The notes under the pieces: model-generated
Database searches by the model: none
What the model was told of the DNA's origin: nothing
The model's input: only the letters and a program-made list of their open reading frames with translations
Origin: an uncultured Collinsella sp.
Lineage (GTDB): Bacteria > Actinomycetota > Coriobacteriia > Coriobacteriales > Coriobacteriaceae
Length of the DNA stretch: 64,000 bases
Direction of reading: 5' to 3'
Assembly: GCA_902465265.1 (NCBI GenBank)
Contig: CABQMF010000001.1
Location: 62,001 to 126,000 of the forward strand
Program-made: the position numbers and the translations under genes
Shown here: one piece after another, positions 1 to 9,221 of the stretch
Numbering within the stretch: position 1 is the stretch's first letter
How the letters are laid out: the number at the start of each line of letters is the position of its first letter

Positions 1-1
1 C

Positions 2-1933
2 TCCCTCGAGCAGCTGCGCAATGCGCTGACGTATCTCGATACTCAGAACAACATCCGCAAGGCAAACGGTCAGTCCGAGCTCAGCGTCAGCCTCCGTATG
101 ACGGCTGCAGCAGCGCTCAACGCATCCTATTCATCGAATATTTGGGGACACTCGGATCACTATTTCGATAATGCTGAGAATCTCGCAGGTGGCGGCGGCG
201 TCTACATGGGAGGCGAGACTGTCGACACGCTCGGCTGGCCCTATACCGGGCTCTATACTCAGGAGAAGGAGATCTTCGACAAGTATGTAGAGCAGTATGG
301 CGACGAATTCGGTAGCCACCGATATGATTCCTATTACTTCTACCAGAACTACAACAGCATCTACCATGAGTGTGGGCACTATCTCAATATCATCGATTCC
401 GATATGACGGCAATCGGCATCGCGACCGGTAGCGGTAAGAACACCGATTCCGAGGTAACCATATTCGATTACAGCGCTGATGACACTCAGGCTGATTTCA
501 CTGTCTCCAAGTTCAAGAAGCTCGTGAACGACTACATTGACTCCGCTTACAGCGCCGGTGGTACGCAGACACAAAAGCAGCAGCTCAAGGAGCTTCAGGG
601 CAAGCTCGCCGATGCGCAGAAGAAGTTTGGAACTGCTAGCGGCGCCTATAACGATGCGCTCAACAAGCAGTTTGACGCTCAAGAGGCCTTTAAGGCTGCC
701 GGTACGAACGTGAACACCGCCAAGGGCGAGTATGAGAGCGCTCAGGCTGCCACTGCAACCGCCAAGGGTGCCTATGACGCCGCCAAGAGCGAGTTTGATG
801 GCTCTGGCATTGACATTGACGCGCTTAATCAGAAGCTCGAAGCCGCCAAGAGCGAAGCCACCGCTGCTCAGACTGCTCTCGACAAGGCCAACGCGACGGT
901 CACCGATTGCCAGACGAACGCATCTAAGGCTTCGACTCGTAAACTGAATGCTCAGAGCGGCTACGACGCCGCCAAGGCAAAGTCCGATAAGGCCAAAAAG
1001 GCGTATGGCGACGCTACCGCTTCGGTCAAGGACCTTACCGCCAAGCTCGATGCCGCTAGGACAGAGTCCAATCAGGCTAACGAGGCGTATGGCAAGGCAA
1101 AGGTGGCCGACGTCACTGCCCAGGCTGGCGTTAACGATGCCGAGGCCGTAGCGACAGCCGCGGCAACGGCCTTCTCGAACGCGCAACAAGCTGTCACCAA
1201 CAAGGAGCAGGCGCTTGCCGCCGCACAGCAGGGGGTCACGTCTGCCCAGACGGCCCTCAATGCCGCGAATGCCTCATTCAAGCGCTATGCCGCCGCTCAA
1301 AAGGCTCTCGATGATGCCAAGGCAGCCCTTGCCGACGCCGGCGCCGGCGTGAACACTGCTCAGGAGCAGCTCGCTGCCGCCAACCAGGCAGTCGAGGACG
1401 CAAAAAAGGACATCGACGATGCCAAGACCGAGCTTGAACGTGACAAGGCCCTTCAGGCCGATCTTGATCATGTCAATCCTGAGGCTTCCCTTGCCGCCGG
1501 CGTAACGGTATTCAACGCGGGCTGGACGGCACAAAATCAGCTGCCCAAGCTCGATGCTGCCTATGCTCGCTACAAGGCTGCCGTCGACGCCGCCGCTGGT
1601 CTCAAGGCTGCCTTGGGCGACGCTGATGCCAAGCTGTCCGATGCCAACGACGTCTATGCCGCCGCGTTGGCAGAGCTTAACGATGCCAAGGAAGCCCTGG
1701 CAGCCGCACAGGCCGAGTACGACAAATATCATCCCAAGGCCGAGCCGCAGGCTAAGCCCCAGGTTGCGCAGGCCGCCGCAAAGGCCCCCGCTGCCAAGAA
1801 GCAGGCCGCGGATGGTGCGCTCGCCCAGACGGGCGACAACTCCGCGCTTGCGGGCGAGGTCTTCGTCATCGGCGGCATTACGCTCGTAGCTGCGGGCGTA
1901 ATGCTGGGCGATCGTCGCCGCAAGCAGATGTAG
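2..1933 (+). CDS. Sortase-anchored CAP-domain and coiled-coil surface protein (5' end missing)
   Basis: The reading frame is open at the left edge, so the N-terminus and signal peptide lie outside the window; 643 residues are visible. Residues about 1-160 look like a CAP/SCP-like extracellular domain: a His plus AENLA motif near 50-60, then the HECGHY motif near residue 122 with the following ILE-rich strand. From about residue 180 to 590 the protein is Ala/Lys/Asp/Gln-rich with heptad-like spacing, a long coiled coil built from degenerate repeats. The C-terminus is a cell-wall sorting signal: LAQTG (about residue 607, a variant of LPXTG), a hydrophobic stretch and an RRRK tail. Inference: it is covalently attached to peptidoglycan by sortase, with the stalk projecting the CAP domain. 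Its specific ligand or substrate is unknown. A terminator follows at 2001-2040. Confidence 0.85.
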   Translation, partial: SLEQLRNALTYLDTQNNIRKANGQSELSVSLRMTAAAALNASYSSNIWGHSDHYFDNAENLAGGGGVYMGGETVDTLGWPYTGLYTQEKEIFDKYVEQYGDEFGSHRYDSYYFYQNYNSIYHECGHYLNIIDSDMTAIGIATGSGKNTDSEVTIFDYSADDTQADFTVSKFKKLVNDYIDSAYSAGGTQTQKQQLKELQGKLADAQKKFGTASGAYNDALNKQFDAQEAFKAAGTNVNTAKGEYESAQAATATAKGAYDAAKSEFDGSGIDIDALNQKLEAAKSEATAAQTALDKANATVTDCQTNASKASTRKLNAQSGYDAAKAKSDKAKKAYGDATASVKDLTAKLDAARTESNQANEAYGKAKVADVTAQAGVNDAEAVATAAATAFSNAQQAVTNKEQALAAAQQGVTSAQTALNAANASFKRYAAAQKALDDAKAALADAGAGVNTAQEQLAAANQAVEDAKKDIDDAKTELERDKALQADLDHVNPEASLAAGVTVFNAGWTAQNQLPKLDAAYARYKAAVDAAAGLKAALGDADAKLSDANDVYAAALAELNDAKEALAAAQAEYDKYHPKAEPQAKPQVAQAAAKAPAAKKQAADGALAQTGDNSALAGEVFVIGGITLVAAGVMLGDRRRKQM

Positions 1934-2000
1934 TATTTTGAGTACTGGTTTCGCAATGAGCTGCGGTTAATTGCGAGACTGACTCGATGACTCAACCGAT

Positions 2001-2040
2001 AAGGCCGGCGTGCTGTGATACGCAGCGCGTCGGCCTTTCT
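2001..2040 (+). terminator. Rho-independent terminator of the surface protein gene
   Basis: A GC-rich hairpin (AAGGCCG pairing with CGGCCTT, plus an inner GCTG/CAGC stem) is followed by a short T-run, 68 bases after the stop codon of the CAP-domain gene. Confidence 0.8.
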
Positions 2041-2053
2041 CTGTATCGATATC

Positions 2054-2093
2054 AAAAAGCCCGGTCGGTAGCCATAAAAGCTGCCAACCGGGC
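2054..2093 (-). terminator. Rho-independent terminator of the OPT transporter gene
   Basis: Read on the minus strand, GCCCGGTTGGCAGC pairs with GCTACCGACCGGGC around a short AT loop and ends in TTTTT. It lies about 60 bases beyond the OPT stop codon and converges with the plus-strand terminator at 2001-2040. Confidence 0.8.
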
Positions 2094-2156
2094 AAGCCGT
2101 AGGCAATATGATTGCGACCGGGCTGTCGCTAAAGTACGAGCGAACAGCTGCTCAGC

Positions 2157-3860
2157 TTATCCCAGCAGGCTCAGACCGACGGAGACAAACGCCAGGATAA
2201 CGCCGACGATAGACTCGCCACCGAGCAGGCCGCTGGCGACAACCAGACCCTGCTCCTGGAAGGCGGCGTCCTTGGTGGCCTTCTCCTCGTCCGAAAGGCC
2301 GGCGGCGGCGTCACGGTGTGCGGCCCACTTGTCGTAGGCGAGCTTGACGCAGGAGCCCAAGAAGGCCGTGAGCGACATGTAGAACGGCAGGTACACGCCC
2401 AGGCCGATCATCATGGCCGGAATGCCGAGCCAGTACATGACGATGCCGGCGATAAAGCCGCCTGCGAACCACGGCACGCTCGGGATGCCCGAGACCATGG
2501 TGGCGACCACGCTTGCCTGTGCGGCAACGAAGCTCTTGTCGGGACCAAAGGCGTCCGGACCATAGGCGGTGACGAGTGCGACCATGACGGCGGCGGCGAC
2601 CAGGGCGCCCACGATGCCGCCGATGGCCTGGCCAACCCACTGCGCGCGCGGGTTGGTGCCCAGCACGGCGCCGGCCTTAAAGTCGTTCATGACGTCGCCC
2701 GCAAGGCCGCACGCTACGGCCACGATGCCGGCGATAAAGAACAGCTTGACCTGAGCGAGCTGCGCGAAGGCTGCCACGATGAGCATGACGATGAGGCCGA
2801 AGATCTCCATGGGGTCGATACCCGTCTGACCGCAGCTCTGCGCGCTCATGATGGTGGTGACAAAGGTGAACAGCGTGACGATGACGGCCGGAACGGGGCC
2901 AAGGTCGAGCACGATGGCGATGATCACGGCGATGGCGGCAGCGCCCAGGCCGATGATACCGGCGTCGAGCTTAAGGGAGCCCGAGATGAGCGACTGCTCG
3001 TCGGTGTCGGTGGAGCTGTCGGCAGCGAGGCCGCGGACGATACCGGCGACCTGCGGCAGGATGTCCTTGAGGACGACGGCGACGCCAAAGCCCATCATAA
3101 GGCCCATACCCAGGGATTTAACAATGCCCTGTGCGGTCATAACGTCGAACAGGCCGGCAGCGGTGCCGCCGACGATGATGCCAAAGTTGCCCAGCAGCGC
3201 GCCGGCAAACCAGAACGCGACGGGGGCGAAGCCCACCAAAAAGCCGATGGACAGCAACATGGGCGAGTTGTAGATGGCAAAGGTCACGCCGGGGATGTTG
3301 AGCGTGCACAACATGCTGGGCACAATGCCCAGAGCGTCGCGCAGCACGCTGTAGATGCCGGCGATGGCCATGGAGCCAAAGAGCTGCTTGCCGGTCTTGC
3401 CGCCGGCCTCGGTCGCGCGCAGGGTCTGAGCTGCGGCGTTGCCGGTGGGGAACTCAAGCGCGGCGTCCACGATAAAGTGACGGTGGATGAGCGCCGTGGC
3501 CAGCAGGCCCAGGATAGTGCCGGCGAGCGCCACGATAAACATGTCGAGCCAACTGATCTGGTCGGCATAGCCCAGCATCCAGGCGCCCGGGATGGTAAAC
3601 GCCAGACCGCCAGCGACCATGGCGCCTGCGGACATGATGGTGTGGGTGACGTTGGCCTCGTTGAGGCTGGCGTTGCCCATGAGCTTCAGGAAGAACAGCG
3701 AAATGACGGCAGCGAAAATGATCGGCCAGGGGAGGGCGCCCATCTTGAGGGCGGTGTAGGCCGAGCTTGCCGTGATGATCACGCAGCCAAGGACGCCGAT
3801 GACGACGCCGCGCAGCGTAAGTTGCCCGCGCATCGAAGCGCGGTTCGAGGGATTGCTCAT
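2157..3860 (-). CDS. OPT-family oligopeptide/metal-chelate transporter
   Basis: A 567-residue polytopic membrane protein with about 14-16 hydrophobic segments. The N-terminal part holds the OPT-family pattern NEANVTHTIMSAGAMVAGG followed by FTIPGAW, and the central part has the glycine-rich helices of this superfamily. OPT proteins are secondary, proton-coupled importers of small peptides or, in the YSL branch, metal-chelate complexes; the exact substrate cannot be read from the sequence. A hydrophilic insert near residue 285 (DSSTDTDEQ) separates the two membrane halves. The start is the ATG at 3860, preceded on the minus strand by AAAGGAGT. It is monocistronic, divergent from coaX, and ends in its own terminator. 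The open frame on the opposite strand is a composition artefact. Confidence 0.85.
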   Translation of the reverse strand: MSNPSNRASMRGQLTLRGVVIGVLGCVIITASSAYTALKMGALPWPIIFAAVISLFFLKLMGNASLNEANVTHTIMSAGAMVAGGLAFTIPGAWMLGYADQISWLDMFIVALAGTILGLLATALIHRHFIVDAALEFPTGNAAAQTLRATEAGGKTGKQLFGSMAIAGIYSVLRDALGIVPSMLCTLNIPGVTFAIYNSPMLLSIGFLVGFAPVAFWFAGALLGNFGIIVGGTAAGLFDVMTAQGIVKSLGMGLMMGFGVAVVLKDILPQVAGIVRGLAADSSTDTDEQSLISGSLKLDAGIIGLGAAAIAVIIAIVLDLGPVPAVIVTLFTFVTTIMSAQSCGQTGIDPMEIFGLIVMLIVAAFAQLAQVKLFFIAGIVAVACGLAGDVMNDFKAGAVLGTNPRAQWVGQAIGGIVGALVAAAVMVALVTAYGPDAFGPDKSFVAAQASVVATMVSGIPSVPWFAGGFIAGIVMYWLGIPAMMIGLGVYLPFYMSLTAFLGSCVKLAYDKWAAHRDAAAGLSDEEKATKDAAFQEQGLVVASGLLGGESIVGVILAFVSVGLSLLG

Positions 3861-4052
3861 ATAAAACTCCTTTGCGTATATCCGCTTCCCCCGGGAGCGC
3901 CGTTACGGATACGGCGCGGGAAGTCGGGTTACCAAGGGCCGCCGCGTGAGCTCGCAAACGACCGCGCACCAGTATAGCGGCAAGGTAGTCATTTTGGGAT
4001 GACTGGTTTAGGTAGGCGATATACTGCTGGGCAGACGAAAGGAGCGCCGACG
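3861..4052. promoter_or_regulatory. Divergent promoter region between the OPT gene and coaX
   Basis: 192 bases separate the two divergently transcribed genes, so both promoters must lie here. Ribosome-binding sites are clear on both sides (AAAGGAG before coaX at 4038-4044). No operator palindrome was recognised with confidence. Confidence 0.5.
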
Positions 4053-4904
4053 ATGCTTAATGGGTGCGCATATATATTGACGGTCGACGTGGGCAACACG
4101 TTCATTCGCTTTGGCCTGTTTGCAGAGGATTCGGCCGCGGCGCAGGAATGTCCGCTTGCGACGTGCGAGATCACCACGCCGTCGAGCATCACGGCAGACG
4201 AGGCGCGCATGCGTCTCGTGCAGGTCATGGCCGCACTGGCGGCCGATGCGGGCATGCCGGGCGCGCTTGTGCCCACGGCTGCTGTGCTGAGCTGCGTGGT
4301 CCCGGCGCTCGAGCGCCCGTGGAAGGCGGCACTTTCCCGTACCTGCACGGGGCGCGTGCTCACGGTGGGGCCGGGACTTAAGACCGGCATGCCCGTGTAC
4401 TACGATGACCCGGCCGAGATCGGTCCCGACCGCATCGCCGACGCCGTGGCTGCCCGCGCCGTCTACGGCTCGCCGTGCATTGTGATCGACCTGGGCACGA
4501 CGACCAATATCGAGGTCATCGACGCACACGGCACCTTTGTCGGCGGCGTTATCGCGCCGGGGCTGGCGCTCGGCGCCCGTTCGCTCTCGGCCGCTGCGGC
4601 GCGCCTGCCTCAAGTTGAGCCCTCGGCGCCGACACACGTCATCGGCCGTAACACGCGTGAGGCCATGCGCTCGGGCGTGGTTCTGGGCGAGGTGGCACGC
4701 ATCGACGGCATGCTCGACATGGTGCTAGCCGAGATGCGCGCGACCAAGGCCGCGGGGGAGGGCGATGTGCCCATCGTCATTACCGGCGACGATGCCGAGG
4801 CGCTTGCGGCGCTGGTCGGCCATAGCCTGACGGTCGACGATGCACTGACGCTGCGGGGTCTCGCCGAGCTCTACCACATCAATCAAAAGCCCCGTCGCGC
4901 GTAG
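4053..4904 (+). CDS. coaX: Type III pantothenate kinase
   Basis: This enzyme catalyses the first step of coenzyme A synthesis, ATP-dependent phosphorylation of pantothenate. The 283-residue product has the N-terminal phosphate-binding DVGNT motif (Asp12), the GPDRIADAVAA segment that carries the pantothenate-binding region, and the second phosphate motif DLGTTTN with the downstream GGVIAPGL. These three define the CoaX family of the acetate/sugar-kinase fold. It is slightly longer than the usual 255-265 residues. An upstream in-frame ATG at 3999 exists, but the ATG at 4053 was chosen because AAAGGAG sits nine bases before it and the conserved N-terminus begins there. The dCMP deaminase gene follows 83 bases later. 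Confidence 0.93.
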   Translation: MLNGCAYILTVDVGNTFIRFGLFAEDSAAAQECPLATCEITTPSSITADEARMRLVQVMAALAADAGMPGALVPTAAVLSCVVPALERPWKAALSRTCTGRVLTVGPGLKTGMPVYYDDPAEIGPDRIADAVAARAVYGSPCIVIDLGTTTNIEVIDAHGTFVGGVIAPGLALGARSLSAAAARLPQVEPSAPTHVIGRNTREAMRSGVVLGEVARIDGMLDMVLAEMRATKAAGEGDVPIVITGDDAEALAALVGHSLTVDDALTLRGLAELYHINQKPRRA

Positions 4905-4987
4905 CGATGGAGACGGTGGGACAAAAACGTCTTCACTTTCCACCTGCTACAATGGGTCAAACTATTGCGATTTCGGAGGTGTCTGCC

Positions 4988-5512
4988 ATGTCGGACGATC
5001 TTCATCAAACCGCGTCGGGCAAGCGCCGCGACGTCATTAGCTGGGACGAGTTCTTTATGAGCGTGGCCATTGCCGCGCAGCGCCGCAGCAAGGACCCCAA
5101 CACGCAGGTAGGCGCGTGCATCGCCAGCACCAACCACCGCATCCTTTCGGTGGGCTACAACGGTACGCCCTCGGCGCTCAACGATGACTTTTTCCCGTGG
5201 GGCACGAGTGATGATCCGTTGCAGGACAAGCACAACTACGTGGTGCATGCCGAGGCAAACGCCGTGCTCAACTACCGCGGCTCGCTCAAAGACCTCGAGG
5301 GTTCCACGGTCTACGTCACGCTGTTTCCGTGCCACGACTGCGCCAAGATCCTGGCGCAGGTGGGTGTGGGCGAGGTCGTCTACCTGGACAATAAGTATGC
5401 CGACACCGATGACGGCCGTATCAGCCGCCGCATTCTCGACTCCTGCGGCATCAGCTACCGCCAGGTCATCGTCGATGTCCAGATTGGTACCGGGGGACAG
5501 GCTCAGCAGTAG
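4988..5512 (+). CDS. dCMP deaminase (ComEB-like cytidine/deoxycytidylate deaminase)
   Basis: A 174-residue zinc-dependent deaminase predicted to convert dCMP to dUMP for thymidylate synthesis. The zinc-site motifs are HAEANAVLNY (ligand His and catalytic Glu) and PCHDCAKIL (two Cys ligands). The N-terminal SWDEFFMSVAIAAQRRSKDPNTQVGA matches the dCMP deaminase branch rather than riboflavin or tRNA deaminases. The start at 4988 is supported by CGGAGG seven bases upstream; a longer frame from 4907 lacks a good ribosome-binding site. A GGGACGGGG hairpin of the intergenic family described below lies 30 bases after the stop. Confidence 0.9.
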   Translation: MSDDLHQTASGKRRDVISWDEFFMSVAIAAQRRSKDPNTQVGACIASTNHRILSVGYNGTPSALNDDFFPWGTSDDPLQDKHNYVVHAEANAVLNYRGSLKDLEGSTVYVTLFPCHDCAKILAQVGVGEVVYLDNKYADTDDGRISRRILDSCGISYRQVIVDVQIGTGGQAQQ

Positions 5513-5543
5513 TATGCGTTGTCGCCATCTGACGACGAACGCA

Positions 5544-5573
5544 GCTCAAAGAGCCCCGTCCCAAATTGACTAC
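5544..5573 (-). repeat. GGGACGGGG-core intergenic hairpin, type B copy 1
   Basis: Read on the minus strand this is GTAGTCAATTTGGGACGGGG followed by CTCTTTGAGC. It matches copies at 26669-26701, 42588-42620 and 58140-58168. It lies in the 171-base gap between the dCMP deaminase and nifU-like genes, about 30 bases after a stop codon. Confidence 0.7.
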
Positions 5574-5683
5574 TCGTGAAAGTCGCGTCTGCGCGCATGG
5601 ACGGCTCGTGAGCGGGTACATGGCTGTAGTAACATAGCTTCTGTCCGCGGGCGTGCCCGCGTTATTGTGAGAAAGGAGCCCCT

Positions 5684-5962
5684 GTGGCTGTTAACGAAGA
5701 GCTGCTTAAGAAGGTTCTTGAAGAGATCCGCCCCAACCTGCAGGCCGACGGCGGCGATATGGAGTATGTGGGCGTCGACGACGAGGGTGTCGTCAAGCTG
5801 GAACTGCAGGGCGCCTGCGCCGGCTGCCCTATGAGTGCACTGACTCTGTCCATGGGTATCGAGCGCATCCTGAAGGAGCACGTGCCCGGCGTTACCCGCG
5901 TCGAGCAGGTCAATGCTTCCGGCGAGACCGACGATCTGTACGACGAGTATGCGCCGTTCTAA
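5684..5962 (+). CDS. NifU-like C-terminal-domain Fe-S cluster scaffold or carrier
   Basis: A small 92-residue protein made only of the NifU C-terminal (Nfu) domain. It shows the N-terminal helix with IRPNLQADGGDME and the cluster-binding CAGCPMS motif (CxxC near residues 46-49). Nfu proteins bind a [4Fe-4S] cluster, usually at a dimer interface, and pass it to target apoproteins. The start is GTG at 5684, preceded by GAAAGGAG at 5671-5678. The gene is free-standing, without iscS or sufB neighbours, and lies 109 bases before lgt. Confidence 0.9.
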   Translation: MAVNEELLKKVLEEIRPNLQADGGDMEYVGVDDEGVVKLELQGACAGCPMSALTLSMGIERILKEHVPGVTRVEQVNASGETDDLYDEYAPF

Positions 5963-6071
5963 GCTGCGAAAGCTGCGGACGCCATGCTCCGCATAGACGT
6001 TACGCCCAGATATGCGGCTGCGAGCGCAAGGCCCGCGGCCGCATTTGTATGTAGGGAGCAGGGGGATCGAT

Positions 6072-6893
6072 ATGCTCAACGACCTCTACCATATGCTTGA
6101 CCCCGTCGCAATCTCGGCGGGTCCCATCACGATCTACTGGTACGGTCTGGCCTATGTGGTCGGCGCCCTGCTTACGGCAGTCGTCATGTATCGCACGCAG
6201 CGCCGCTGGGGTTTCAACATCACGATCGATGACCTGACGAGCGTCGTGGTCGGCGCGGTCTTTGGCCTTATTATCGGCGCGCGCCTGTTCTACGTCGTCT
6301 TTTACGGTGATGGCTACTATTGGGCCCACCCGCTCGAGATCTTTGCCACCAACGAGGGCGGCATGAGCTTCCACGGTGGCCTGGTCGGCGGCATCTTGGG
6401 CGGCATCATCGTGTGCCGCATGTATAAGCTCGACGCCTGGACCATCGCCGACCTTGCCGTTATCGGTGCTCCGCTGGCACTGTGCCTGGGACGTTGCGCC
6501 AACTTCGTGAACGGTGAGCTGTGGGGTAAGCCGACCGATCTGCCCTGGGGTGTGGTCTTTGGCGGCACCGCGGGCGATATGCCGCGCCATCCCTCCCAGC
6601 TCTACGAGGCGTTTCTTGAGGGCATCGTGCTCTTTTGCATCCTGCAGGCGTTCAGTCGCAAAAAACCGCTGCTGCCCCAGGGTACGTTTATGGGCGTCTT
6701 TGTGATGGGCTACGGCATCGTTCGCTTTTTGATTGAGTTTGTGCGCGTGCCCGATGCGCAGCTGGGCTATCTGCTGGGTGGCGTCATCACCATGGGTCAG
6801 CTGCTGAGCCTGCCGCTCGTAATCGCGGGCCTGGCGCTCATCATCTTCGCCCGCCACCGCAACCAGCCCCAGCGCGTCTACCTGGACGCCTAA
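6072..6893 (+). CDS. lgt: Prolipoprotein diacylglyceryl transferase
   Basis: Lgt transfers a diacylglyceryl group from phosphatidylglycerol to the lipobox cysteine of prolipoproteins in the cytoplasmic membrane. The 273-residue product has seven predicted membrane helices. It contains the Lgt hallmarks FHGGLVGG and GRCANFVNGELWG (the essential Arg and Asn region), and later HPSQLYEA. The start at 6072 follows a purine-rich AGCAGGGGGA stretch; an in-frame ATG at 6012 would add a non-hydrophobic leader atypical for Lgt. Two intergenic hairpins lie directly downstream (6901-6937 and 6979-7017). Potential clients in this window include the lipoprotein-type transporter at 34814-36861. Confidence 0.94.
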   Translation: MLNDLYHMLDPVAISAGPITIYWYGLAYVVGALLTAVVMYRTQRRWGFNITIDDLTSVVVGAVFGLIIGARLFYVVFYGDGYYWAHPLEIFATNEGGMSFHGGLVGGILGGIIVCRMYKLDAWTIADLAVIGAPLALCLGRCANFVNGELWGKPTDLPWGVVFGGTAGDMPRHPSQLYEAFLEGIVLFCILQAFSRKKPLLPQGTFMGVFVMGYGIVRFLIEFVRVPDAQLGYLLGGVITMGQLLSLPLVIAGLALIIFARHRNQPQRVYLDA

Positions 6894-6900
6894 CCACCAA

Positions 6901-6937
6901 AACCACCACAAGGGGGACAGGCACCTTTGTGGTGGTT
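6901..6937 (+). repeat. GGGGACAGG-core intergenic hairpin with AACCACCACAA/TTGTGGTGGTT stem
   Basis: Perfect 11-bp arms enclose a loop containing GGGGGACAGGCACC. It begins eight bases after the lgt stop codon. The core is shared with the other hairpins of this family; the stem sequence is unique to this copy. Confidence 0.75.
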
Positions 6938-6961
6938 CGCTGGGCAACGATGACAGAACCG

Positions 6962-7018
6962 TAACGTTTTCCCAGATAAAACCTGCCAAAATAAACCTGT
7001 CCCTTTTTGGCAGGTTTC
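6962..7018 (-). repeat. Type A intergenic repeat, copy 1 (AACCTGCC...GGGACAGG...GGCAGGTT)
   Basis: On the minus strand the unit runs AAACCTGCC, a loop with AGGGACAGGTTTATTT, GGCAGGTTT, then a conserved tail TTATCTGGGAAAACG. Arms at 6979-6987 and 7009-7017 pair perfectly. The roughly 52-bp unit recurs at 11880-11931 and 41351-41404. Confidence 0.8.
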
Positions 7019-7037
7019 TAGAAAGGCTTTTTGGACT

Positions 7038-9221
7038 GTGAAGGATTCCGACCTCTCCACAACAGCTGCGCGCGACGCCGCTCGCATTGTTTGGTTTAAG
7101 CGCTATCCCGCCAAGCAGACGCTCATCGCCTTTTTGCTCGCCCTGCTGGCGACCACGGCGTTTTCCATCGATCCCGCCCCGGTGTCGAGCAATGCTGTCC
7201 TGGCGATCGATCCAAAGGCCTCGGGCATGCTTTACGTGTGCTACGAGGTGCTCCTGTCGTTTGCCGGTCACACCGACGCGGTCATGCTACTCGCGCTGGC
7301 CTGCCTACTCACGTTGCCCTTTCGCTACGTGTTCTTTGGCCGCGGCGACGCTTGGCGCCCATCGGTGATTCTGCCGTCGCTGCTCTTTGCCATCTGCATG
7401 GTGTTCGGCCGCAGCTACGATCTTATCGATTCCGCCGAGCTTGTCCTTGGCGACAAGGCGCGCGTCATCTGCGCCTGGATTGGCGGCGCGGGCTGGATAC
7501 TCTTGGCAGTCGTCGCCTTCTACCTTGCCTTTGAGTGCCTGGATTGGCTGAGCTCTCGGCGCATTCCGTTTTCCGAAGCGCACTTTGGCCGCGTATGGCG
7601 TGTGGCTCACGCCGTGCTCTCGGTCCATCCCTTTGCCGGGCCCTTCCTGGTGCTTATGATCGCCTGGGCGCCCACGCTCATCGCTTCGCTGCCTGGCCTT
7701 TTTATGGGAGATACGGGTGCGCAGATTCGCCAGTGGTTCAACTACCCCAACGGCACGAGTGACTACCTGCGTCTGCTCAATCCCAATGTGTTGCTCAACG
7801 GACATCACCCCGTGGTGCACACGGCTATCATCGGTTCGTGCGTCCAGCTGGGGCTTTCACTGTTCAACAGCGCCAACGCGGGTCTTGCCATCTACACCTG
7901 CGCTCAGTTCGTCATTACGGCCGCCTGCATGGCCTATTCCATCTCGTCGCTGCGCAAGCTGGGCGTGAGCCTGCCGGTCCGTGGCGTGATCTTGCTGTTC
8001 TTTGTGTTTATGCCCATGTTCTCCAACTACGCGGCCCTACTTACCAAAGATGTGCTGTTTGCCGACGCGTTTTTAGTGCTGTTGGTGCAGACCGTGAAGC
8101 TCGTGGCCTGCGGCCTGCCCCGTCGCGATGCCAATGCCGAGCGTGCGGGCGAACAGAGGCCCGTGCTCTTTGCGCGCCATGACTGGCTGCTGCTCGCTCT
8201 GGGCGCCATGGGTTCCACGTTTCTGCGCAACGGCGGCCTGGTGTTTCCCCTGGCGGCATGTGTAATCGCGGCGGCGTTTTGCGCATGGGACGCGCATGTG
8301 GCTCATCGTGCAGCCAAACAGGCCGGTGCTGCGACTTCGGGCGCCACGCCGCGCTTCCGCTGGGTCGGCGTCCTCGCGGTGCTCGCGCTCTGCCTTGCCT
8401 CCAACATGTACTTCACCAAGGTCTTTATGCCGGCGCACGATATCACGCCTGGTTCCAAGCGCGAAATCCTCTCGATTCCGTTCCAGCAGACGGCTCGTTT
8501 CGTCCAAAAGCACGATGGCCTTAACTCGGGCGTCAACCCCACGGTTAAGGAGGACGGCACCATCGTGGAGGCTCCTTGCGACGGCTTGGTGACCGACAAA
8601 GAGCGTGCCGTGATCGACCGTGTGCTCAAGTACGAGAACCTGGGCCGCCGTTACAACCCGGATAAGTCGGACGCCGTCAAAAATTGCTTTAACGAGTATG
8701 CCTCGCAGGAGGACATCAAGGCCTATTTTGAGGTGTGGGCCCAGATGTTCAAAAAGGACCCCGGGTGCTATATCTCGGCGCTCATCAATAACTACTATGG
8801 GTATTTTTATCCGAGCGCTCGCGACGCATGGGTCTACAGCACGGCGCGCAGTGCCGAGATCATGGCGAAGCCCGATAACCTCAAGTACTTTGACTTCCAT
8901 CCGGTCGATAGCAAGGTTGTGCGCTGGTGCGACCACCTGATCAACCTATATCGCGTGGCAGTACAACGCATCCCGTTTATCTCGCTCACCATGAGCTCGG
9001 CCACCTATGTGTGGATCATGATCGCCGTGGTGGTCTATCTGCTACGTCGTCATTCGTGGCGCGGGCTGGCCATTTGGGTGCCGCTGCTGGGCGTGCTCGC
9101 CGTGTGCCTGATCGGTCCCTGCAACGGCTCGACCTACATGCGCTACCTGTATCCGGTCATCGCCTGCATGCCCTTTGCCATCGGCGCCACCATCACCCGC
9201 AGCGACCTCCTCTGGTCCTAA
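7038..9221 (+). CDS. DUF6020-family polytopic membrane protein
   Basis: A 727-residue protein with about 13-15 hydrophobic segments and one large extracytoplasmic-type loop (about residues 470-630). It has the family pattern SIPFQQTARFV at the start of that loop and PSARDAWVY later, which I recognise from DUF6020 proteins. The overall layout (many helices plus one soluble loop) resembles GT-C-type membrane glycosyltransferases, so a role in envelope glycan assembly is possible, but that is inference only. The start is GTG at 7038 with GAAAGG upstream. A GGGGACAGG hairpin begins on the base after the stop codon. Confidence 0.7.
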   Translation: MKDSDLSTTAARDAARIVWFKRYPAKQTLIAFLLALLATTAFSIDPAPVSSNAVLAIDPKASGMLYVCYEVLLSFAGHTDAVMLLALACLLTLPFRYVFFGRGDAWRPSVILPSLLFAICMVFGRSYDLIDSAELVLGDKARVICAWIGGAGWILLAVVAFYLAFECLDWLSSRRIPFSEAHFGRVWRVAHAVLSVHPFAGPFLVLMIAWAPTLIASLPGLFMGDTGAQIRQWFNYPNGTSDYLRLLNPNVLLNGHHPVVHTAIIGSCVQLGLSLFNSANAGLAIYTCAQFVITAACMAYSISSLRKLGVSLPVRGVILLFFVFMPMFSNYAALLTKDVLFADAFLVLLVQTVKLVACGLPRRDANAERAGEQRPVLFARHDWLLLALGAMGSTFLRNGGLVFPLAACVIAAAFCAWDAHVAHRAAKQAGAATSGATPRFRWVGVLAVLALCLASNMYFTKVFMPAHDITPGSKREILSIPFQQTARFVQKHDGLNSGVNPTVKEDGTIVEAPCDGLVTDKERAVIDRVLKYENLGRRYNPDKSDAVKNCFNEYASQEDIKAYFEVWAQMFKKDPGCYISALINNYYGYFYPSARDAWVYSTARSAEIMAKPDNLKYFDFHPVDSKVVRWCDHLINLYRVAVQRIPFISLTMSSATYVWIMIAVVVYLLRRHSWRGLAIWVPLLGVLAVCLIGPCNGSTYMRYLYPVIACMPFAIGATITRSDLLWS

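Noticed and set aside
2316..3977. 553-codon plus-strand frame opposite the OPT transporter
   Set aside because: Composition is dominated by His, Asp, Ala and Gly as expected for the complement of membrane-helix codons; no start signal.
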